NCBI GenBank assembly: GCA_017626305.1
Contig: JAGAIW010000189.1
Coordinates: 1 to 34,875 of the forward strand
Direction: 5' to 3'
DNA length: 34,875 nucleotides
Source: Clostridia bacterium
GTDB lineage: Bacteria > Bacillota > Clostridia > Christensenellales > Borkfalkiaceae
Position 1 is the stretch's first letter. Each line of letters starts with the position of its first letter. Below the pieces are notes generated by a model. That model saw nothing but the letters and a program-made list of their open reading frames with translations. It had not been told where the DNA came from and did no database searches. Position numbers and translations under genes: made by a program. Of the stretch, positions 31,904 through 34,875 are shown one piece after another.

Positions 31904-32788
31904 CTATTGTATATATCTTATTTCTTCTTCTAACCGAATATTATATTGCGCTAAAACCGCGTTTTTCATGAACGTTATCAATGCGCGGATATCCGACGAC
32001 TTTGCGCCTAAATCGTTGATGATAAAGTTTGCGTGTTTTTCGGAAACGTGCGCGCCGCCGATACGTAATCCTTTTAAGCCCGCGCCTTCGATATATTTTC
32101 CCGCCGCGCCGTTTGGCGGATTTTTAAACACGCAACCCATGCTTTTACCTTTGGGCAGATGCGCGCGTTTTTGCATAAAATATTGCGTGCGCTTTACCAT
32201 TTCTTCTTCTTGCATTTCGGGTAAACGGAGCGTTCCGCCTAAAATGAGCAAATCTTCTTGCATGAATACGCTTTTTTTATATTCGTAGCGACATTCCAAC
32301 GGCGAAAGCGTAATAATTTTCTTCCCGTCGAATACCTTAACGCCACCGACCAAGGGTGCGATATATTCCCCTGCCGCGCCAGCGTTCATAAACAGCGCGC
32401 CGCCCATGGTGCAAGGAATTCCCGCAAAAAATTCCGCGCCGCCTAACCCGTACGTTTTGCAAAGGCGTAAAAACATGCCGCTGTTTACCCCTGCGCCTAC
32501 GTATAATCCCGTTGCCGCCGCTTGCGCGGAAAGTAAGCGCTTAGTGCTAATCAAAACGGCGTCTATATCGTTATCGGGCGGTAACACGTTGGTGAGATTG
32601 CCCACCGTGTAGTAGCGTATCCCGTCTACGCGCAAACGGGAAACGAGCTCGACAAGCTGTCCTTCCGTTTGGGGATAAAAGGCGTAACGCGCCTTGCCGC
32701 CGCAGCCTATCGAGCTATGGCGAGAAAACGGGAATGGCTTTTCATATGGAAAGGACGCGTAACCGTCCAAAAAACGTTTTTCCGTCAA
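31904..32788 (-). CDS. murB: UDP-N-acetylenolpyruvoylglucosamine reductase
   Basis: A 294-residue FAD/NADPH enzyme making UDP-MurNAc for peptidoglycan. Motifs are HSSIGCGGKA (FAD domain), YTVGNLTNVLPPD, GAEFFAGIPCTMGGALFMNAGA, KGKSMGCVFKNPP with the catalytic Ser region, and the final HANFIIN. The frame extends 19 codons further, but I choose TTG at 32788. An AGGAGAG site precedes it, and the protein then starts TEKRFLDGYASF. The TTG start and the crowded promoter (see 32797-32809) are unusual. It is the first gene of the murB-PHP-whiA-dnaE group. Confidence 0.93.
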   Translation of the reverse strand: MTEKRFLDGYASFPYEKPFPFSRHSSIGCGGKARYAFYPQTEGQLVELVSRLRVDGIRYYTVGNLTNVLPPDNDIDAVLISTKRLLSAQAAATGLYVGAGVNSGMFLRLCKTYGLGGAEFFAGIPCTMGGALFMNAGAAGEYIAPLVGGVKVFDGKKIITLSPLECRYEYKKSVFMQEDLLILGGTLRLPEMQEEEMVKRTQYFMQKRAHLPKGKSMGCVFKNPPNGAAGKYIEGAGLKGLRIGGAHVSEKHANFIINDLGAKSSDIRALITFMKNAVLAQYNIRLEEEIRYIQ

Positions 32789-32796
32789 AAGGGGTT

Positions 32797-32809
32797 CTCT
32801 CCTATTATA
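32797..32809 (-). promoter_or_regulatory. Overlapping -10-like element and ribosome site before murB
   Basis: TATAAT (32804-32809) is directly followed by AGGAGAG (32797-32803), then six bases and the TTG codon. If the hexamer were the true -10, transcription would start at the end of the ribosome site. The real promoter is therefore probably further upstream, or the mRNA is nearly leaderless. Confidence 0.45.
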
Positions 32810-32929
32810 GCATATTTTTTTGTATTTTGGAAGTATTTGCAACAAATTTTTTGCCGCAAGTTGATATTTTTTTCTACTTTATATATACTTTACCCTATGC
32901 CGACCCGCGTCCCGCTATGCATAAAAACA

Positions 32930-32968
32930 AAAAAAGCACCCGAGCCATTATAGCCCGAGCGCTTTTTT
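32930..32968 (-). terminator. Terminator after nagA
   Basis: AAAAAAGC / GCTTTTTT arms (32930-32937, 32961-32968) surround a GC-rich 23-base interior. On the minus transcript a TTTTTTTGTTTTT tract follows. It lies 26 bases after the nagA stop. Confidence 0.75.
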
Positions 32969-32993
32969 ATAAGAGGAAATAACTATGAGCAAA

Positions 32994-34142
32994 TTAAGCT
33001 TGATAAATAATTTCGCCGTCACGCACCGTCATAAGCACGTCGTAATTTTCATTCAGCACGACAAAGTCTGCCTTTTTTCCGACCTTAATGCTGCCCGTCT
33101 CGCCGTCGATACCCAACGTTTTCGCAGGGTTAATGGTTGCGTAGTCTACCGCTTGGGTAAACGGTACGCCAACCTTTTCTACGACGTTTTGAACAGCTCT
33201 GTTCATACGCAATACGCTACCTGCCAACGTGCCGTCTTCCAAACGCGCTTCGCCGTTTTTTACGTATACGACTTGACCGCCGAGTTCGCTGACGCCGTCA
33301 GGAACGCCCTTTGCGCGCATAGCGTCGGTGATAAGCGTGAGTTTATCCGCGGGCTTGTTTTTCACAAGTAATTTCATGGCGGGTACGGAAACGTGAATGG
33401 TGTCTGCTATCATTTCGCAGTTGAGCTCGTCGCAAAGCATAGCGCTACCCACCACACCGATTTCACGGTGATGTAACGCGGACTGCGCGTTATACGTATG
33501 GGTAACGTCCTTTGCGCCTGCCGCGATAGCCTTGACGATATCCGCATGCTTAGCGCCCGTATGACCGATAGACGCCACTACGCCGATATCCGACAAATGA
33601 CGGATAAGCGTTTCCGCGCCTTCCACTTCGGGGGCAAGCGTGACGATTTTGATGGCGTTGCCGCTGGCTTGATTATACGCGTCGAACACCGCCACGTCGG
33701 GCGTCGCTACGTATTCCAAAGGCTGCGCGCCTTTATGCGCCGCCGCAATAAACGGACCTTCTAAGTGGATACCAGCCACTCTTGCGCCCTGCTTGTTATT
33801 TGCCGCGCAATACGTTTTAACGGCTTGCATAGCTTTGGTAATATTTTCCACGCTTTGCGTCATGGTGGTGACAAGAAAGCTCGTCGTGCCTTCCGCCGCT
33901 ACGGTATTAGCAATCATAGCGATATCTTCCACCGTACCGTCCATGCCGTCCGAACCGCCTGCGCCGTGGATATGTTGGTCGATAAACCCGGGCAAAACGA
34001 TTGCGTTTTCGGGAAGTTCAATCACTTCTGCCGTTTTATCGGCGCAACGGGAGATTTTCTGGATTTTTTCGTCGAAACAAACCGTCGTCTTTTTCAAGCC
34101 TTCGCCTTCGACGTATACGGTTGCATTCTTAAAACATTTCAT
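32994..34142 (-). CDS. nagA: N-acetylglucosamine-6-phosphate deacetylase
   Basis: A 382-residue metal-dependent amidohydrolase removing acetate from GlcNAc-6-phosphate in amino-sugar use and cell-wall recycling. Motifs are LPGFIDQHIHGAGG (first metal-ligand strand), GIHLEGPFIAAAHKGA, SIGHTGA, THTYNAQSALHHRE and LITDAMRAKG with the catalytic Asp. I start at ATG 34142, which follows AAGGAG. The 17-codon upstream extension has no ribosome site. It lies 19 bases after the ROK-type gene, so both form an operon for GlcNAc catabolism. nagB is not in view. Confidence 0.94.
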   Translation of the reverse strand: MKCFKNATVYVEGEGLKKTTVCFDEKIQKISRCADKTAEVIELPENAIVLPGFIDQHIHGAGGSDGMDGTVEDIAMIANTVAAEGTTSFLVTTMTQSVENITKAMQAVKTYCAANNKQGARVAGIHLEGPFIAAAHKGAQPLEYVATPDVAVFDAYNQASGNAIKIVTLAPEVEGAETLIRHLSDIGVVASIGHTGAKHADIVKAIAAGAKDVTHTYNAQSALHHREIGVVGSAMLCDELNCEMIADTIHVSVPAMKLLVKNKPADKLTLITDAMRAKGVPDGVSELGGQVVYVKNGEARLEDGTLAGSVLRMNRAVQNVVEKVGVPFTQAVDYATINPAKTLGIDGETGSIKVGKKADFVVLNENYDVLMTVRDGEIIYQA

Positions 34143-34161
34143 ACGTATTGACTCCTTTTCA

Positions 34162-34875
34162 TTATTTGTTTGCAGGTAAGGACGCCGCCGCAATACTTTG
34201 CCCTACGCGTCTATTCTTTTCGTCGGGCAAACCGATATCCAGCGCTGCAAATTCGGGATAGTCCTGCGCAAGCACTTCTTTACAGGTTGCCAAAATAATA
34301 TCGCCGCCTTTGCCGCCCATAACGCGACCAAGCAAAAGCATGTGCTTGATATCGTAGAACATAGCGTAGAACGGAATGGTATGCGCAAGATAAATACCGA
34401 TATCGGTATAAATTTGTTTCGCAAGCTCGTCACCGTTGTCCATCATGGCTTGAACGACTTTAAGCTTTTGCGCAGGCGTTAAGCCTTCTTCAAAGGTGTA
34501 ACCGCCGTATTCCGCAAGCTTGATAACCGCGTCCTGCGAGAAGTATTTACAGCCGACGCCAAAGTCCCCGCTCCATTCGTCTTGCATAGCGTTTTCGTTG
34601 AAGTCTACGGGTGCAAACGCAAGCTCGGAAAGCCAACCGTTGATGCCGCCGTCGGTGTTGATGTAGCCTACCGCTTCGCTCGTACCCATAGCGATACCCA
34701 ACACGCCGTTGTCTTCCAAATCGATAGCACCTGCCAAAGCGGTAACGTCACCGTCGTTGGCTACTTCCAAAGGAATTTCCTTGCCGTATTCTTTGCTCAT
34801 TTCCTTGGCTACGTTGATGTACATATTCTTTACATAATCGCCGTATTTGCTCTTGTCTACTTTAATGAACAAAGA
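34162..34875 (-). CDS. ROK-family sugar kinase-like protein, 5' end outside window
   Basis: The C-terminal ~237 residues of a ROK/ASKHA-fold protein. VANDGDVTALAGA (Asp as the likely catalytic base region) and LGIAMGTSEAVGYI (phosphate-loop-like) mark the ATPase/sugar kinase fold. The typical ROK zinc motif C-x-C-G-x-x-G-C is not clearly present; only GVGCKYFSQ is seen. The frame is open at the right edge, so the N-terminus is missing. Placed directly before nagA, it may phosphorylate N-acetylglucosamine or a related amino sugar. That is an inference from the neighbour. Confidence 0.8.
   Translation of the reverse strand, partial: SLFIKVDKSKYGDYVKNMYINVAKEMSKEYGKEIPLEVANDGDVTALAGAIDLEDNGVLGIAMGTSEAVGYINTDGGINGWLSELAFAPVDFNENAMQDEWSGDFGVGCKYFSQDAVIKLAEYGGYTFEEGLTPAQKLKVVQAMMDNGDELAKQIYTDIGIYLAHTIPFYAMFYDIKHMLLLGRVMGGKGGDIILATCKEVLAQDYPEFAALDIGLPDEKNRRVGQSIAAASLPANK

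Noticed and set aside
1-34875. CRISPR array, transposon or prophage remnants
   Set aside because: No regularly spaced repeats, transposase, integrase or attachment-site-like duplications were found. The tRNA-Ser gene is not followed by an integrase.

Overview
The window looks like a chromosomal segment of an anaerobic, fermentative Bacillota (class Clostridia), probably an uncultured gut-type lineage. Four things point there: the murB - PHP - whiA - dnaE - pfkA gene block, near-consensus sigma-A promoters (TTGACA-N17-TATAAT type), GGAG ribosome binding sites, and abundant oxygen-sensitive Fe-S flavoenzymes. Genus or family cannot be given from the sequence alone. Almost everything is on the minus strand. 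Only an XRE regulator, an AraC/PocR regulator and some regulatory sites read rightward. I see no insertion sequence, prophage or CRISPR array.

Layout from the left. Positions 1-3713 hold carA and a left-truncated carB, preceded by a perfect promoter and a leader encoding a 40-residue peptide whose stop codon lies inside a terminator hairpin. The CarA glutaminase domain has lost its nucleophilic Cys and its catalytic His. Positions 3771-5805 hold two Gfo/Idh/MocA-type oxidoreductases. Positions 5891-6711 hold a small DUF3846-like gene divergent from an XRE regulator, with matching operators between them. Positions 6771-8245 hold aspartate ammonia-lyase. Positions 8274-10517 hold an FAD-dependent oxidoreductase divergent from a PocR/AraC regulator. 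A tRNA-Ser(CGA) gene follows.

The centrepiece is one apparent 12-gene operon, transcribed leftward from a promoter at 23443-23471 to a terminator at 10738-10777. In order it encodes: a lactate-dehydrogenase-fold enzyme carrying the malate-dehydrogenase specificity Arg; class II fumarase; HdrB, HdrC and HdrA; an MvhD/FlxD protein; FlxC-, FlxB- and FlxA-like proteins; a soluble fumarate reductase (Fe-S and flavoprotein subunits, no membrane anchor); and an AspT/SucE-type exchanger. Together these would take oxaloacetate to malate, fumarate and succinate and export the product. They would couple NADH oxidation through the flavin of HdrA to ferredoxin reduction and fumarate reduction, a quinone-free, flavin-based electron-bifurcating fumarate reductase. 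AspA nearby would feed fumarate from aspartate. The gene assignments are strong. The bifurcating NADH/ferredoxin/fumarate reaction is my inference.

The right third is mostly housekeeping: a DUF308 membrane protein preceded by an unusual structured intergenic region, a PfkB-family sugar-phosphate kinase, pfkA, dnaE, whiA, a PHP hydrolase, murB, and a nagA - ROK-type kinase pair that runs off the right edge.
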